Below, piece after piece: positions 9,472 to 19,475 of a stretch of DNA of 64,000 nt; the stretch's first letter is position 1; each line of letters begins with the position of its first letter. The DNA lies in the NCBI RefSeq assembly GCF_029937755.1, contig NZ_JAPYPG010000007.1, positions 118,280 to 182,279 on the forward strand. The letters are read 5' to 3'. A program made the translations under genes and the position numbers. The notes under the pieces are model-generated. The model saw nothing but the letters and a program-made list of their open reading frames with translations. It had not been told where the DNA came from and did not search any database. This DNA comes from Henriciella sp. GTDB lineage: Bacteria; Pseudomonadota; Alphaproteobacteria; Caulobacterales; Hyphomonadaceae.

Positions 9472-10532
9472 CCGCTGCCGTCAGCCCTGCCGCCAGACTC
9501 CAGGCGTTGCCACTCGCGAAACCTGGAAGGTGTTTTCCCGGCCTGCTTCTTGAACGACTTTATGAAGGCGCTGGTATCGCAGTAGCCGAGCAGGTAAGCG
9601 ATCTCGCTTATCGACATGGTCGTTTCTGTCAGATGGTGAGTGGCGGTCTCGTAGCGGACCCGATCCAGCAGGCCGGTAAAGCTCATTCCTGTCTGGCGAA
9701 GCCTGCGCTGCATGGTGCGTGACTGAAGGCCCATGGCGGCGGCGACATTCTCCAGAGTGGCCATTCCCCGCGGCAGGAACTGCCGGATATGATACACGAT
9801 ATTCCCCTCCAGGCTGTCACTGCCAGGTACGGATGCAGCCATGTCCATGAGATGGCGCTTGATGACGGGGAAAAGATGCAGGTCGGCGAAAGCAACGCGG
9901 CGGTTCTCGTAGAGGCGCGGGAAATAGATCGCGTTTGTCGGCTGATTGAACAGCGGACGCACGCCAAAAACCTTCTCATAGGCGTCAATATCGGCGATGG
10001 CGCTGTGCTCGAAGAAAACATCGGTCGGCGTCGCCGATCGCTCGATCAGACGGTCGACGATGTTCTTCACGTAGGCGATTGAGAATTCGGCATCCTGCTC
10101 CCTGTTGGCAACAGACGGATGAGTGATCGCGTATTCGACCCCTATCTCTTCCTTTGTCTGACGGAAGGCAAAGTGGGTTCCAGTCTGCCAGATAGTTGCA
10201 TGCGCCACGACGTTTCTCAGCGCGTCTCCCAGTGTTGGAGAATTGAGCACAAGATAGCCAAAAGCGCCCCAGCGCGCAGGATCCTGCCTTCCGCCAACAT
10301 TCAGCCCGATCGTCGCACAGTGGGTTGCGTCCTGAGCAGCCTTCAGCAGATGGGTGAACTTGGAGAGTTCGATCATCTGATAGGGGTCAGTCGAGATCCT
10401 CACATCGAGGCCCGCTTCAAGGAAGACTGGCTCGGCATCCAGTCCGCACTTGCGAATAAAAGCGGCAATATCGCCTGTCGCCGCGGCACTGACGAGAGGT
10501 ACTGAGGACACCGCTCCGGCAGCATTACTCAT
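9468..10532 (-). CDS. AraC-family transcriptional regulator
   Basis: The protein is 354 aa. The N-terminal ~200 residues resemble the arabinose-binding-like domain common in OruR/ArgR-like AraC regulators. The C-terminal ~100 residues carry two helix-turn-helix units: MATLENVAAAMGLQSRTMQR, and SISEIAYLLGYCDTSAFIKS followed by FKKQAGKTPSRFR. Such proteins usually activate catabolic genes in response to a small ligand. It converges with the TonB receptor gene and overlaps its stop codon. Candidate targets are that receptor, the upstream kinase/PLP genes or the aldehyde oxidoreductase operon further right. No binding site was identified. Confidence 0.92.
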   Translation of the reverse strand: MSNAAGAVSSVPLVSAAATGDIAAFIRKCGLDAEPVFLEAGLDVRISTDPYQMIELSKFTHLLKAAQDATHCATIGLNVGGRQDPARWGAFGYLVLNSPTLGDALRNVVAHATIWQTGTHFAFRQTKEEIGVEYAITHPSVANREQDAEFSIAYVKNIVDRLIERSATPTDVFFEHSAIADIDAYEKVFGVRPLFNQPTNAIYFPRLYENRRVAFADLHLFPVIKRHLMDMAASVPGSDSLEGNIVYHIRQFLPRGMATLENVAAAMGLQSRTMQRRLRQTGMSFTGLLDRVRYETATHHLTETTMSISEIAYLLGYCDTSAFIKSFKKQAGKTPSRFREWQRLESGGRADGSG

Positions 10533-10710
10533 CTTCGCCCCCGCTGCCCCTTGTTCAGTTCACATCTTAAGGCTAGCAGGCCGCGCAAATGCTATGCAAG
10601 GTGCTGGCAGTCTAATGCGAACCAGTCTCCAACATTGCCAGACGTATCCCCCTGTGCTCGTCACAAGCCCAGTAGCATGAACACGCGCTGCGCGAGCATG
10701 TCCAGGATCG

Positions 10711-11007
10711 CTAAGCCATGACAAAGACAACCAGAGCCACCAAGAGCGCCACCAGCACGGTCGGAACGCCGAGAATTATCCACCATTGTCTAGGCTCCGA
10801 CGCAGAGGGTCGTGAGACCTCATTTCGATAGGCCGTCGCACGCTGCGTAGCTCCGCTATCCACGCCGGCCACTTCTTCGTCGGTTCCCAGTGGAGCAGCG
10901 GCCGGATCTGGATAATCTATCTTGTCTCCGGTTTCAGCGGAATCGATACTCTTGCGGAGCATGTCGGTCGTCGGAGCGCCCGAGGTCTGTCGTTTCTGAT
11001 CAGCCAT
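10711..11007 (-). CDS. Small single-pass membrane protein of unknown function
   Basis: The 98-aa protein has a polar, low-complexity N-terminal two-thirds rich in Asp, Ser, Ala and Thr. One C-terminal transmembrane segment (WWIILGVPTVLVALLVALVV) ends two or three residues before the stop. The start at 11007 is preferred because GAGG sits five bases upstream. The preceding in-frame ATG and an earlier alternative start at 11148 fit less well. The tail-anchor-like layout suggests an inner-membrane protein with a cytoplasmic domain. I recognise no family. It lies alone between the AraC gene and the aldehyde oxidoreductase operon. Confidence 0.55.
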   Translation of the reverse strand: MADQKRQTSGAPTTDMLRKSIDSAETGDKIDYPDPAAAPLGTDEEVAGVDSGATQRATAYRNEVSRPSASEPRQWWIILGVPTVLVALLVALVVFVMA

Positions 11008-11332
11008 CATTGCCTCACTGTCTGCTTGCAGCAACAACGGGTTCTCGAACTTAGAGTTCAATTGAAGCGCAACCGTCAGCGCGCGTCTTAACGTTGCTGT
11101 AAGCGGACAGCGCAGCTGAAGACGGTTTTTTTGACCGAGGGTTAACACAGATTAAACCTGCGCCACTTTCAAAGCCGCGCCAAGTTTCAACAGGGAACAA
11201 GCCCGCCCCCCATCTTGTTCGATCCAGAACGCGGGTGGGCGGGAACAGACCCGCTCCCCGATCATTAAAATCTCACCATACTCGCTTTTGCGCAGCAGAA
11301 GCTGGACCCCGATAATATCGCCGGAGACCGAT
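11008..11332. other. Intergenic leader with a GC-rich repeat ahead of the oxidoreductase operon
   Basis: At 11193-11214 and 11241-11263 an imperfect direct repeat (GGGAACA-NN-CCCGC-N-CCCC-N-ATC) occurs. CCCGCCC at 11202-11208 can pair with GGGCGGG at 11237-11243. It lies 70 bases before the paoA-like start and could be a leader hairpin or protein site. No coding sequence is evident. Confidence 0.35.
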
Positions 11333-11842
11333 GTGCAAAAGACGGAACTCACCATCAACCGGAAGAAGCGCTCGATAGAGGCTGACCCGCGAACCACACT
11401 TCTGGATGCCCTACGCCATCATCTTGACCTCACTGGCACGAAGAAAGGTTGCGATCACGGCCAATGCGGGGCTTGCACGGTCCTTGGAAACGGACGCCGG
11501 ATCAATAGCTGCCTGACGCTGGCCTGCATGCACGACGGCGACGAGATCACCACAATTGAAGGCCTTGGCACTCCTGACGATCTCTCACCGCTCCAAGCCG
11601 CTTTCGTGCGCCATGACGGCTATCAATGTGGCTACTGCACTCCGGGCCAGATCTGTTCAGCCACGGCCATGCTGCAGGAAGTCGCCGAGGGCTGGCCCAG
11701 CAATGTCACCGAGGATGTCGAGGTTGCGCCGCCTCTGTCGCGCGAGGAAATAGCCGAGAGGATGAGCGGCAATATCTGTCGCTGCTCGGCCTATCCGAAC
11801 ATTGTGAAGGCCATTCTGGAAGCTGCAGAGGCAGACCAATGA
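11333..11842 (+). CDS. paoA: Aldehyde oxidoreductase, [2Fe-2S] subunit (PaoA/YagT type)
   Basis: The 169-aa protein carries both iron-sulfur modules of the xanthine oxidase family small subunit. The plant-ferredoxin type has Cys 40, 45, 48 and 60 ([12 protein letters not shown]) and the second cluster has Cys 99, 102, 149 and 151 ([20 protein letters not shown]). It passes electrons from the molybdenum site to FAD. The start is GTG 11333, six bases after GGAG. No twin-arginine signal precedes it, unlike the periplasmic E. coli PaoA, so this enzyme is probably cytoplasmic. Its stop overlaps the next start (ATGA), indicating translational coupling. Confidence 0.9.
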   Translation: MQKTELTINRKKRSIEADPRTTLLDALRHHLDLTGTKKGCDHGQCGACTVLGNGRRINSCLTLACMHDGDEITTIEGLGTPDDLSPLQAAFVRHDGYQCGYCTPGQICSATAMLQEVAEGWPSNVTEDVEVAPPLSREEIAERMSGNICRCSAYPNIVKAILEAAEADQ

Positions 11843-12828
11843 GACCCTTCAATTATTCCCGAGCAGAGACAGAGAAAGAAGCCGCCGACGCAGGGTCCGA
11901 TGGCGCGACCTTCATTGCCGGTGGCACCAATCTGCTCGACTTGATGAAGCTCGAAGTGATGACGCCAGATGCACTGGTCGATATCAATCCTCTCGACCTC
12001 AAATCCATTTCCACGACCGATGACGGCGGCCTGCGCATCGGCGCCCTGGTGACCAATAGCGACTGCGCCGCTGACCAACGTGTGCGCCACGACTACCCTG
12101 TTCTCTCCAAGGCCATCCTTGCCGGCGCCAGCGGACAGCTGCGCAACAAGGCGACAACGGGCGGCAATCTCTGCCAACGCACCCGATGTTATTATTTCTA
12201 CGACACGGCCATGCCCTGCAACAAGCGCGAGCCCGGCAGCGGCTGCGGCGCCATAGGCGGCGTAAATCGGCTTCACGCCATTCTCGGTGCCAGCGATGCG
12301 TGTATCGCAACCTACCCCGGAGACATGGCCGTTGCCCTTTCCGCACTCGATGCATCGGTCGAGATCCGCAGCGCTAACGGAAATATGCGGTCCGTCCCGG
12401 TGACGGACTTCCATCGCTTGCCGGGCGACACACCCGAAAAGGATAATGTGCTTGAGACCGGAGACCTGATCACCGCCGTTACCTTGCCCCCTCCCCCCGG
12501 CGGGACGCACGTCTACCGGAAGGTGCGCGACCGTTCATCCTATGCCTTTGCGCTAGTCTCGGTGGCCGCGGTCGCGAAAATGGAAAACGGAAAGATTTCC
12601 GGTATCCGCCTCGCCTTTGGAGGCATCGCCCATAAGCCGTGGCATGATCCCGCGGTGGAAGATGTCCTTACAGGCGAGTCCCCGTCCGAGGCGCTCTTCG
12701 ATAAGGCGGGCGAGATCCTGCTGAAGGATGCGATCGGTCAGGGCAGCAACGACTTCAAGATCCCCCTAGCCCGACGCACGCTCTCAGCTGTGTTGCGGCA
12801 GGCAACAGCTTCAGGAGCCAGCGCATGA
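11839..12828 (+). CDS. paoB: Aldehyde oxidoreductase, FAD-binding subunit with extra [4Fe-4S] loop (PaoB/YagS type)
   Basis: The 329-aa protein has the FAD-binding stretch [13 protein letters not shown] near the N-terminus and the second flavin motif ATTGGNL. Directly after it come Cys 112, 117, 127 and 136 in a loop ([20 protein letters not shown]). In E. coli PaoB the equivalent loop binds a [4Fe-4S] cluster; most xanthine oxidase FAD subunits lack it. This places the enzyme in the PaoABC branch, which oxidises aldehydes to acids. It overlaps the neighbouring genes by four bases on both sides, so the three subunits are translationally coupled. Confidence 0.9.
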   Translation: MRPFNYSRAETEKEAADAGSDGATFIAGGTNLLDLMKLEVMTPDALVDINPLDLKSISTTDDGGLRIGALVTNSDCAADQRVRHDYPVLSKAILAGASGQLRNKATTGGNLCQRTRCYYFYDTAMPCNKREPGSGCGAIGGVNRLHAILGASDACIATYPGDMAVALSALDASVEIRSANGNMRSVPVTDFHRLPGDTPEKDNVLETGDLITAVTLPPPPGGTHVYRKVRDRSSYAFALVSVAAVAKMENGKISGIRLAFGGIAHKPWHDPAVEDVLTGESPSEALFDKAGEILLKDAIGQGSNDFKIPLARRTLSAVLRQATASGASA

Positions 12829-15029
12829 CGAACAAGTTCGAGATGAACGATCCGGTCGCCGACCTGAAGCTCGACCGTATGAAGCAAGGCCTTGTCGGCT
12901 CCCCTATGGATCGGCCAGACGGCAAAATGAAGGTCAGCGGACAAGCCACTTATGCGCATGAATGGGACGTACCCGGCCGCGTCTACGGCTTTCTGGTCCG
13001 TTCGCGCCATCCCCGCGCGAGAGTAACCGGAATAAACCGGGATGCCGTCATGCAGATGCCAGGCATTTTGGGAGTCTATGATGACAAGCGCCTGCTCAGG
13101 AACCCGGCGCAGGGCATGGCAGACGAAGCTCCGGTTCAGGGCACAGAAGAAGTTTTCTATCTTGGTCAGCCCATTGCACTCGTCGTCGCGGAAACGTTCG
13201 AGCAGGCCCGCCACGGCGCCGAAGCGCTTGAAGTCAGCTACACAACGCTCGACGATGGTGTCTTCGACCCGGAAACCGCCAATATCGCCGATGATGACCG
13301 TGGCCGAAAAGCGCTCGACCAGGGCGACATCGAAACCGCCATGGCCCAGGCGGAGTTTTCGCTGGACGAAACCTATCGCACCCCCGGCCATAACAGCGCG
13401 GCGATGGAGCCGCACTGCTCCATCGCCGAGTGGGATGGCGACCAGCTTACCCTTCGCGGCAGCTACCAGATGCTGAAGTTCAACCGCAATGAGCTGGCGG
13501 ACTCGCTCGGGATCGACCCCGCCAACGTGCGTATCCTGTCACCCTATATCGGTGGCGGGTTCGGCTCGAAGCTCGGCATCGCGCCCGAGGCGGTGTCGGC
13601 CGCCATTGCAGCGAAGGATCTTGGTCGCCCGGTTTGCGTAACGCTGGCACGCCAACAGGTATTCGACATGGTGATGCGGCGGTCTGAAACGCGCCAGCGA
13701 GTGCGCCTTGCCTGCGATCAGTCCGGTAAGCTGACGGCTATTGGTCACGAAGCGCTCGTCTCGAACCTGCCCGGCGAAACGTTTTCCGAACCCGTCGTTC
13801 AGGCCACACACTTTCTCTATGGCGGAGCAACCCGCAGGCTGGGCATCGACGTTGCCCGTGTGAACAGAATGTGTGCTGGCTCCGTGCGCGGACCCGGCGA
13901 AGCCGTCGGCATGCAGGCGCTTGAAAACGCGATGGATGAACTGGCCGAGAGAGCGGGTATTGATCCAGTCGAATTCCGCAAGCGCAACATTCCCGAAGAA
14001 CACCCCGAAAAAGGTATCCCCTATTCCACTCGAAAACTCCACGAGGCGCTCGACGAGGGGGCTAAACGTTTCGGATGGGAAAAGCGCTCCGCCGAGCCGG
14101 CCAAGGTGCGCGAGGGCGAATGGCTCATCGGCACAGGCATGGCGACGGCCGCCCGCGTCAACATGCTTCAGGAATCTCAGGCTCGTGTGACCCTGACCGC
14201 GGAGGGCAAGGCGGTTGTTGAAACCGACATGACCGATATCGGCACCGGCACCTATGCCATCCTCACCCAGATTTCCGGCGACATGCTGGGGCTGCCTCCG
14301 GAAAATGTTGAGACCAGGCTCGGCGACACCGACTTCCCGCCTGCTTCAGGGTCCGGCGGCTCTTTCGGGGCGAGTTCGAGCGGCTCGGCTGTATTCCTCG
14401 CCTGCGAGGACATTCGCAAGCAGATCGCCGAGAAACTCCAGGCCGACGAGGCCGATCTCGATTTAGAGAATGGCGAGGTAAATGCCGGAGACCAGACCCA
14501 CAAGCTCTCCGACCTCCTGAACGGCAAGCCGATGACGGGCGAAGGTCATGTCGTACCCGGCAAGACAGGTGAGGCTGTGAGCCAAGGCACTTATGGCGCC
14601 TTTTTCGTGGAAGTCGCCGTCAACTCAACGACCGGCGAAACGCGAGTGAGGCGCATGCAGGGGACCTTCGACGCTGGCCGCATCCTCAACGAGAAGACCG
14701 CGACATCCCAGTGTTATGGCGGCATGGTCTGGGGCATCGGCATCGCCCTCACAGAAGAACTCATGTTTGACAATCGCGACGGCCACATCGCCAATCGCGA
14801 CCTCGCCGAATACCATGTGCCCGTCAATCTCGACGTTCCGGACATCGAGGTTCACCTCTTGAAAGAGCGCGATCCCTGGGCCTCGCCCATCCAGTCAAAA
14901 GGCATTGGTGAGCTCAGCATCTGTGGTGCTGCTGCCGCAATTACCAACGCGATGTATAACGCAACCGGCATTCGCTTCCGCGACTATCCCGCGACGCTCG
15001 ACAAGGTGATTTCAGGCATGGCTGATTGA
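12825..15029 (+). CDS. paoC: Aldehyde oxidoreductase, molybdenum cofactor subunit (PaoC/YagR type)
   Basis: The 734-aa protein is the catalytic subunit. It shows the a/b-hammerhead start ([20 protein letters not shown]), the molybdopterin contacts [11 protein letters not shown], and near the C-terminus [15 protein letters not shown], where the Glu of GIGE is the catalytic base of the family. It works with the 2Fe-2S and FAD subunits encoded just upstream to hydroxylate aldehydes. Neighbouring genes produce or consume aldehydes (gabT/gabD, the class III PLP enzyme), so it may detoxify or use such intermediates. The cofactor is probably MCD as in E. coli PaoC; that is inference. Confidence 0.92.
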   Translation: MTNKFEMNDPVADLKLDRMKQGLVGSPMDRPDGKMKVSGQATYAHEWDVPGRVYGFLVRSRHPRARVTGINRDAVMQMPGILGVYDDKRLLRNPAQGMADEAPVQGTEEVFYLGQPIALVVAETFEQARHGAEALEVSYTTLDDGVFDPETANIADDDRGRKALDQGDIETAMAQAEFSLDETYRTPGHNSAAMEPHCSIAEWDGDQLTLRGSYQMLKFNRNELADSLGIDPANVRILSPYIGGGFGSKLGIAPEAVSAAIAAKDLGRPVCVTLARQQVFDMVMRRSETRQRVRLACDQSGKLTAIGHEALVSNLPGETFSEPVVQATHFLYGGATRRLGIDVARVNRMCAGSVRGPGEAVGMQALENAMDELAERAGIDPVEFRKRNIPEEHPEKGIPYSTRKLHEALDEGAKRFGWEKRSAEPAKVREGEWLIGTGMATAARVNMLQESQARVTLTAEGKAVVETDMTDIGTGTYAILTQISGDMLGLPPENVETRLGDTDFPPASGSGGSFGASSSGSAVFLACEDIRKQIAEKLQADEADLDLENGEVNAGDQTHKLSDLLNGKPMTGEGHVVPGKTGEAVSQGTYGAFFVEVAVNSTTGETRVRRMQGTFDAGRILNEKTATSQCYGGMVWGIGIALTEELMFDNRDGHIANRDLAEYHVPVNLDVPDIEVHLLKERDPWASPIQSKGIGELSICGAAAAITNAMYNATGIRFRDYPATLDKVISGMAD

Positions 15030-15449
15030 CCTTCCGGGCTTCGCGTACCTTGAGATCAACGCACCACCCTGCACCGCTTTTATCAAGATCAATGGCCGGT
15101 CGGATTCCAGCCTGGATAGTTCGTCCGAAGCGAACGGGCGCTTCCGTCATGAGATTGCTTCTCGCAGTTACCTCCCTCAGCACCGGAGACTGCGCATGTC
15201 TGACCCCAGAATATCAACGACAAAGTCTCCTTCGCCCTAACGCTTGAACTGAACCGCCACGAACGCGACAGCGGCAAGTTCATTGCGGTGAACGGAGCAA
15301 AGAGTGTCACACTGACGGGGCAGTTCGAGGGCGAAGTCAGGGCCAAAGACCGCGGGCAGCTTGAATGAACATGGCTAGGCCCTCCTCACAAAGTGGCAGG
15401 CGTCGATTCCTCTTTCCTGAAACTCATCAGTCGCGTCGCTGTCCGTACA
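15030..15449. other. Region between convergent paoC and gabT, with a broken small gene
   Basis: Both flanking operons end here. The only structured content is the frameshifted small gene at 15196-15368. No clear terminator stem with a T-run was found for either side. Confidence 0.5.
15196..15368 (+). pseudogene. Frameshifted small gene (about 57 codons) of unknown function
   Basis: An ATG at 15196 with ribosome site GGAG seven bases upstream opens a frame that stops after 14 codons. Adding one C to the CCCC run at 15204-15207 would join it to a 54-codon frame. That frame runs to TGA at 15366 and reads like a real beta-rich polypeptide (INDKVSFALTLELNRHERDS, then GKFIAVNGAKSVTLTGQFEG). The well-placed start and the long downstream frame suggest a genuine small protein broken by a one-base deletion, or a sequencing error in the C-run. 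I do not recognise the family. Confidence 0.45.
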
Positions 15450-16724
15450 TCAGGCCGTCGATTTAACTGCGTCGCTGAGGATATCCAGTCCCTCGTCAAG
15501 AACCTCGAACGGTATCGTGAGCGGCATCAGGAAGCGGATGACATTCGCCCGAACGCCGCACGACAACAGAAGCAGTCCGCGATCGCGGGCTGCGCCGACG
15601 ATCTGCTTTGTCCTGTCCGGGTCGGGGCGTGACGCATCGCCATCGTGGGTCATTTCCATTGCCGCCATTGCGCCGAGCGTGCGGACGTCGCCGATCCCCC
15701 GGTCAGACTGACGCATGCCATTGCAGTGGGGCGTCACGCGCTCGCCGATTTCAATCGCGCGTTCGCAGAGATTTTCTTCTTTGATGACATCCAGAACGGC
15801 GAGACCTGCAGCGCATCCGAGGGGTGATCCGCCATAGGTTCCACCAAGCCCACCTGGCGCCGGTGCATCCATGATGTCTTTCTTGCCGATCACTCCCGAA
15901 ATCGGGAATCCGCCTGCCATGGCTTTCGCAACTGTCATCAGGTCAGGCTCGATATCAGCATATTCTGTCGCGAAAACGCGGCCCGTGCGAGCGAAGCCGG
16001 TCTGGATCTCATCGCAGATGAGCAGGATGCCGTGCTCGTCGCATATCGCGCGGAGTTTCTGCATGAAGGCGGGACTGGCGGCATAGAAGCCGCCCTCACC
16101 CTGCACCGGCTCGATAATCATAGCCGCGATACGCCCAGGTTCGACATCCGCCTTGAACAAATTCTCCAGCGCCCTGAGCGAATCTTCCTCGGATACTCCA
16201 TGATAAGGCACCGGGAACGGCACATGCCAGACGTCGGCAGGAAACGGACCGAACCCGATCTTGTACGGCGCGACTTTGCCTGTCAGCGCCATCGTCATCA
16301 TGGTGCGGCCGTGAAAGCCGCCACCGAAGGCGATGACACCGGGCCGGCCTGTTGCAGCCCGCGCAATCTTCACGGCATTTTCAACGGCTTCCGCACCGGT
16401 CGTCAGGAAGATCGTCTTCTTCGGCGTTGATCCTGGTGCCATCGCCGAGAGCTTCTCAGCCAGTTCAATGTATGGCGCATAAGGCGTAACCTGGAAGCAG
16501 ACATGGGAGAAGTTATCAAGCTGCGCTGCCGCTGCAGCCTGCACCTTGGGATGGTTGTGGCCTGTATTGTTGACGGCAATCCCGGACGCGAAATCGATGT
16601 AGCGATTGCCTTCCTCATCCCAGATTTCCGCGTTCAGCGCCTTTTTGGCAAAAACGGGGTGCATGCTTCCAATGCCGCGTGGGACTGCGGCTTCGCGCGA
16701 TTTCAGGAGTGTTTCATTGTTCAT
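15450..16724 (-). CDS. gabT: 4-aminobutyrate aminotransferase
   Basis: The 424-aa class III aminotransferase has the GabT-type start (RGIGSMHPVFAKKALNAEIW), the TTGAEAVENAVKIAR phosphate loop, CDEIQTGFARTG with Asp239, and the PLP lysine K267 in TVAKAMAGGFPISG. GabT moves the amino group of GABA to 2-oxoglutarate, giving succinate semialdehyde and glutamate. It lies 15 bases after gabD in the same direction, so the two steps from GABA to succinate are encoded together. It is the last gene of a long minus-strand operon headed by a MocR regulator. Another omega-amino acid such as 5-aminovalerate is a possible alternative substrate. Confidence 0.92.
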   Translation of the reverse strand: MNNETLLKSREAAVPRGIGSMHPVFAKKALNAEIWDEEGNRYIDFASGIAVNNTGHNHPKVQAAAAAQLDNFSHVCFQVTPYAPYIELAEKLSAMAPGSTPKKTIFLTTGAEAVENAVKIARAATGRPGVIAFGGGFHGRTMMTMALTGKVAPYKIGFGPFPADVWHVPFPVPYHGVSEEDSLRALENLFKADVEPGRIAAMIIEPVQGEGGFYAASPAFMQKLRAICDEHGILLICDEIQTGFARTGRVFATEYADIEPDLMTVAKAMAGGFPISGVIGKKDIMDAPAPGGLGGTYGGSPLGCAAGLAVLDVIKEENLCERAIEIGERVTPHCNGMRQSDRGIGDVRTLGAMAAMEMTHDGDASRPDPDRTKQIVGAARDRGLLLLSCGVRANVIRFLMPLTIPFEVLDEGLDILSDAVKSTA

Positions 16725-16739
16725 GGCATATCGACGGGC

Positions 16740-18197
16740 TCAGGCGCCCAGCCCTCCTAGCAGTATGTATTTGAGTTCAAGATAATCATCGAGACCGTGG
16801 CTTGAGCCTTCGCGGCCAAGGCCGGATTGTTTGACGCCGCCAAACGGGGCCGCCGCGTTCGACAGCGCGCCATCATTGATGGCAACCATGCCGTATTCGA
16901 GCGCTTCGGAAACGCGAAAGGCCCTGCCGAGATCTTTGGTGAAGGCGTAGGCCGCAAGGCCGTAGTCGGTATCGTTCGCGCGCAGGATCGCGTCCTCTTC
17001 CGTGTCGAAGGCGATGAGGGGAACGACCGGCCCGAAAATTTCCTCGCGGGCGATCTCCATCTCGTGGCTCACATTGGAGAGGACCGTTGGCTGGTAAAAA
17101 AGCTCGCCTGCCGCATGGCGGGTCCCACCCTCCACAATGCAGGCTCCGGCTTCTGCCGCTGACCGCACCAATGTTTCAACCTTGCTAACTGCCTGTGCAT
17201 TGATGAGCGGTCCGATCTGTGACCCGCCTTCGAGGCCCGGCGCCACCTTTAGAGCGGCGACCTTTTTTCGGACGATCTCGGCAAACCGGTCCATGACGTC
17301 TGCTTGAACGAATACACGGTTGGCGCAGACACAAGTCTGGCCGGCATTGCGGAACTTGGACGCCATCAGGCCCTCGGCAGCCTTTTCGAGGTCTGCATCC
17401 TCGAAGACGATAAACGGTGCGTTGCCGCCGAGTTCCATCGAGACCTTCTTGATCGTGCCTGTCGCCTGGCGCATCAGGATGCGGCCTGTGTTGGTGGAGC
17501 CCGTGAACGTCACCTTCCGGACCTTGTCGCTTGTCGTCAGGACCTCGCCGACCTCGGCTGGCGCAGTCGTCGGCAGGACATTGAAGACACCAGCCGGAAG
17601 CCCGGCCCTTTCAGCAAGCTCGGCCATCGCCAAGGCAGAGAGCGGCGTATCCTCAGCCGGTTTGGCGACCATTGTGCAGCCGGCCGCAAGCGCAGCGGCC
17701 ACTTTTCTCGCAAGCATCGCATTCGGGAAGTTCCAGGGCGTGATCGCTGCACACACACCAACCGGCTGGCGGATCACGAGAATCCGCTTGTCCGAAGCCG
17801 GAGACGGGATGGTCTCACCGTAAATGCGCTTGGCCTCTTCAGCGAACCACTCAAAGTAAGATGCGCCATAGAGAATCTCACCGCGCGCCTCAGCCAGGGG
17901 TTTGCCATTCTCACGGGTCAGGATGTCTGCCAGCCGGTCGGCCTCTTCGACCATCAGATCGCGCCACCGTCGCAACACAGCTGAGCGTGCCGCAGCAGGC
18001 ATGGCCGCCCATGCCGGCTGGGCACCGTCGGCTGCATCCACAGCCGCTTGCGCGTCCGACGCTGTACAATCGGCGACGCTGGCGATCACCTCGCCCGTCG
18101 CCGGATCGCTTACGTCAAAAACCTGTTTTTTGTCGGCAGCGCGCCACTCGCCAGCGATGAACGCTTGTGTTGGACAGTCGAGTTCGATGCCAGCCAT
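16740..18197 (-). CDS. gabD: Succinate-semialdehyde dehydrogenase
   Basis: The 485-aa aldehyde dehydrogenase has the GabD signature: ITPWNFPNAMLARKVAAALA, the FTGSTNTGR cofactor loop, general base E255 in SMELGGNAPF and catalytic Cys289 in NAGQTCVCANR. It oxidises succinate semialdehyde to succinate with NAD(P). The start at 18197 is preferred over an in-frame upstream start at 18212 because GAGGGT sits seven bases before it. It sits between the MFS transporter and gabT, so it completes GABA breakdown. Confidence 0.92.
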   Translation of the reverse strand: MAGIELDCPTQAFIAGEWRAADKKQVFDVSDPATGEVIASVADCTASDAQAAVDAADGAQPAWAAMPAAARSAVLRRWRDLMVEEADRLADILTRENGKPLAEARGEILYGASYFEWFAEEAKRIYGETIPSPASDKRILVIRQPVGVCAAITPWNFPNAMLARKVAAALAAGCTMVAKPAEDTPLSALAMAELAERAGLPAGVFNVLPTTAPAEVGEVLTTSDKVRKVTFTGSTNTGRILMRQATGTIKKVSMELGGNAPFIVFEDADLEKAAEGLMASKFRNAGQTCVCANRVFVQADVMDRFAEIVRKKVAALKVAPGLEGGSQIGPLINAQAVSKVETLVRSAAEAGACIVEGGTRHAAGELFYQPTVLSNVSHEMEIAREEIFGPVVPLIAFDTEEDAILRANDTDYGLAAYAFTKDLGRAFRVSEALEYGMVAINDGALSNAAAPFGGVKQSGLGREGSSHGLDDYLELKYILLGGLGA

Positions 18198-18272
18198 TCT
18201 GTAGACCCTCATATTCCGATGAGGCCAGACTAGCCGGTCGGCCCAATGCCAATAGTACCAGTTGAACAGTGT

Positions 18273-19475
18273 CTATTGCGCCAGAACCGGGTCACGCCTG
18301 GCGTCGAGATGCCGGGCGGGAAACAACATGATCAACATGCTGAGAGCCAACCCAGACAGCGCGGCATTGATCAGGGTCGACAGGCCAAGGTCGGCCCCAA
18401 GGATCCATCCGGCCAGCAGCGGCCCGGAGGCAAGCCCCATTTTCGAAATGAACCCACCAAAAGCCGACGCGCGTCCGGCTTTGTCGAATTCTGCTGTCAT
18501 GCCCAGCAGATAAGCGACCACGAAGCCCCAGGTGATTCCCGTGCCACAATTGGCGACCATGTAGGCCACAGGATTTGCGCTCCAGTGGAACACAGCCGTC
18601 CCGACGAGTGTAAGACACATTGAAGCAAACAGCAGCCAGAACCGGCCGAATTTCAGGCCGCAGATCATGACCAGCGCAGGACCCAGCAGCGCGACCCATG
18701 TCGCTAACCCAAGCGCCGTTGACACATATTCGCGCTCAAGCCCGTAACCGATACCAAGACGGATGATGTAAGCGAGCAGCCCCATATTCGCAGCCTGGAA
18801 GACGAATATGGCAACCAGCGTCATGACCAGCGGCCGCCACTGCATGGGCGGTTCGTCCTCGTCGCGTTCCGGATTCTTCTCCGGAGCCGGGTGCGCCGTC
18901 AAGAATGGCAGCATCAGGAGCGTCGCAAGGCTGAACGCGGCGAGCGACAGGAAAAGCGCGCTTGTCCCGTATAGCGGTGCCAATGGAGGCAGAAGCATCA
19001 CGCCAAGTCCGCCCAATCCGAACTGGACGAAGAGCAACATACCAAATGTCCGGTCCGACTTTGCCGTACGCGCGATAAGGGCAAATGCCGTTCCGGTCAG
19101 TAGCCCCCCGATCAGGCCGTGAAAGGCACGGGCGGCAAACAGCGTCGGGAAGCTGTCGATGGCGATCGACCCGAGATCAATGGCGATGAGCGCCAGCAGG
19201 CACCCGACACAGAGGGCGCGCCACGGCACCCGCCGCACGGTCACCGTAGCGATCAGCGCGCCGGCCGCTGCGCCGTAAATGTTGATGGACCCGATCTGCC
19301 CGGCCTGGCCTTCTGACAGTCCGAGGCCCGCCACCAGCCCATCGACGATGGCCGCCATGATGTTGACGTAGAAGAGGCCGGCTGTCGCGAGGAAGGCAAG
19401 AATGACAGCCGCAGTCCAGCCATCCGGATGGACGCGGAGCGAAGCCCGCGCACGGGGTATCGAGGTGTCGCTCAT
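18273..19475 (-). CDS. MFS transporter, inner membrane
   Basis: The 400-aa protein has about twelve hydrophobic segments. Glycine-rich helices, the loop AFHGLIGGLLTGTAFALIAR after helix 4, and the charged central loop (APEKNPERDEDEP) between the two six-helix halves are typical of the major facilitator superfamily. Its start overlaps the stop of the upstream serine hydrolase by four bases (ATGA), so the two are translationally coupled. Given gabD and gabT downstream, it may import the amino acid released by the periplasmic hydrolase; export cannot be excluded. Confidence 0.85.
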   Translation of the reverse strand: MSDTSIPRARASLRVHPDGWTAAVILAFLATAGLFYVNIMAAIVDGLVAGLGLSEGQAGQIGSINIYGAAAGALIATVTVRRVPWRALCVGCLLALIAIDLGSIAIDSFPTLFAARAFHGLIGGLLTGTAFALIARTAKSDRTFGMLLFVQFGLGGLGVMLLPPLAPLYGTSALFLSLAAFSLATLLMLPFLTAHPAPEKNPERDEDEPPMQWRPLVMTLVAIFVFQAANMGLLAYIIRLGIGYGLEREYVSTALGLATWVALLGPALVMICGLKFGRFWLLFASMCLTLVGTAVFHWSANPVAYMVANCGTGITWGFVVAYLLGMTAEFDKAGRASAFGGFISKMGLASGPLLAGWILGADLGLSTLINAALSGLALSMLIMLFPARHLDARRDPVLAQ

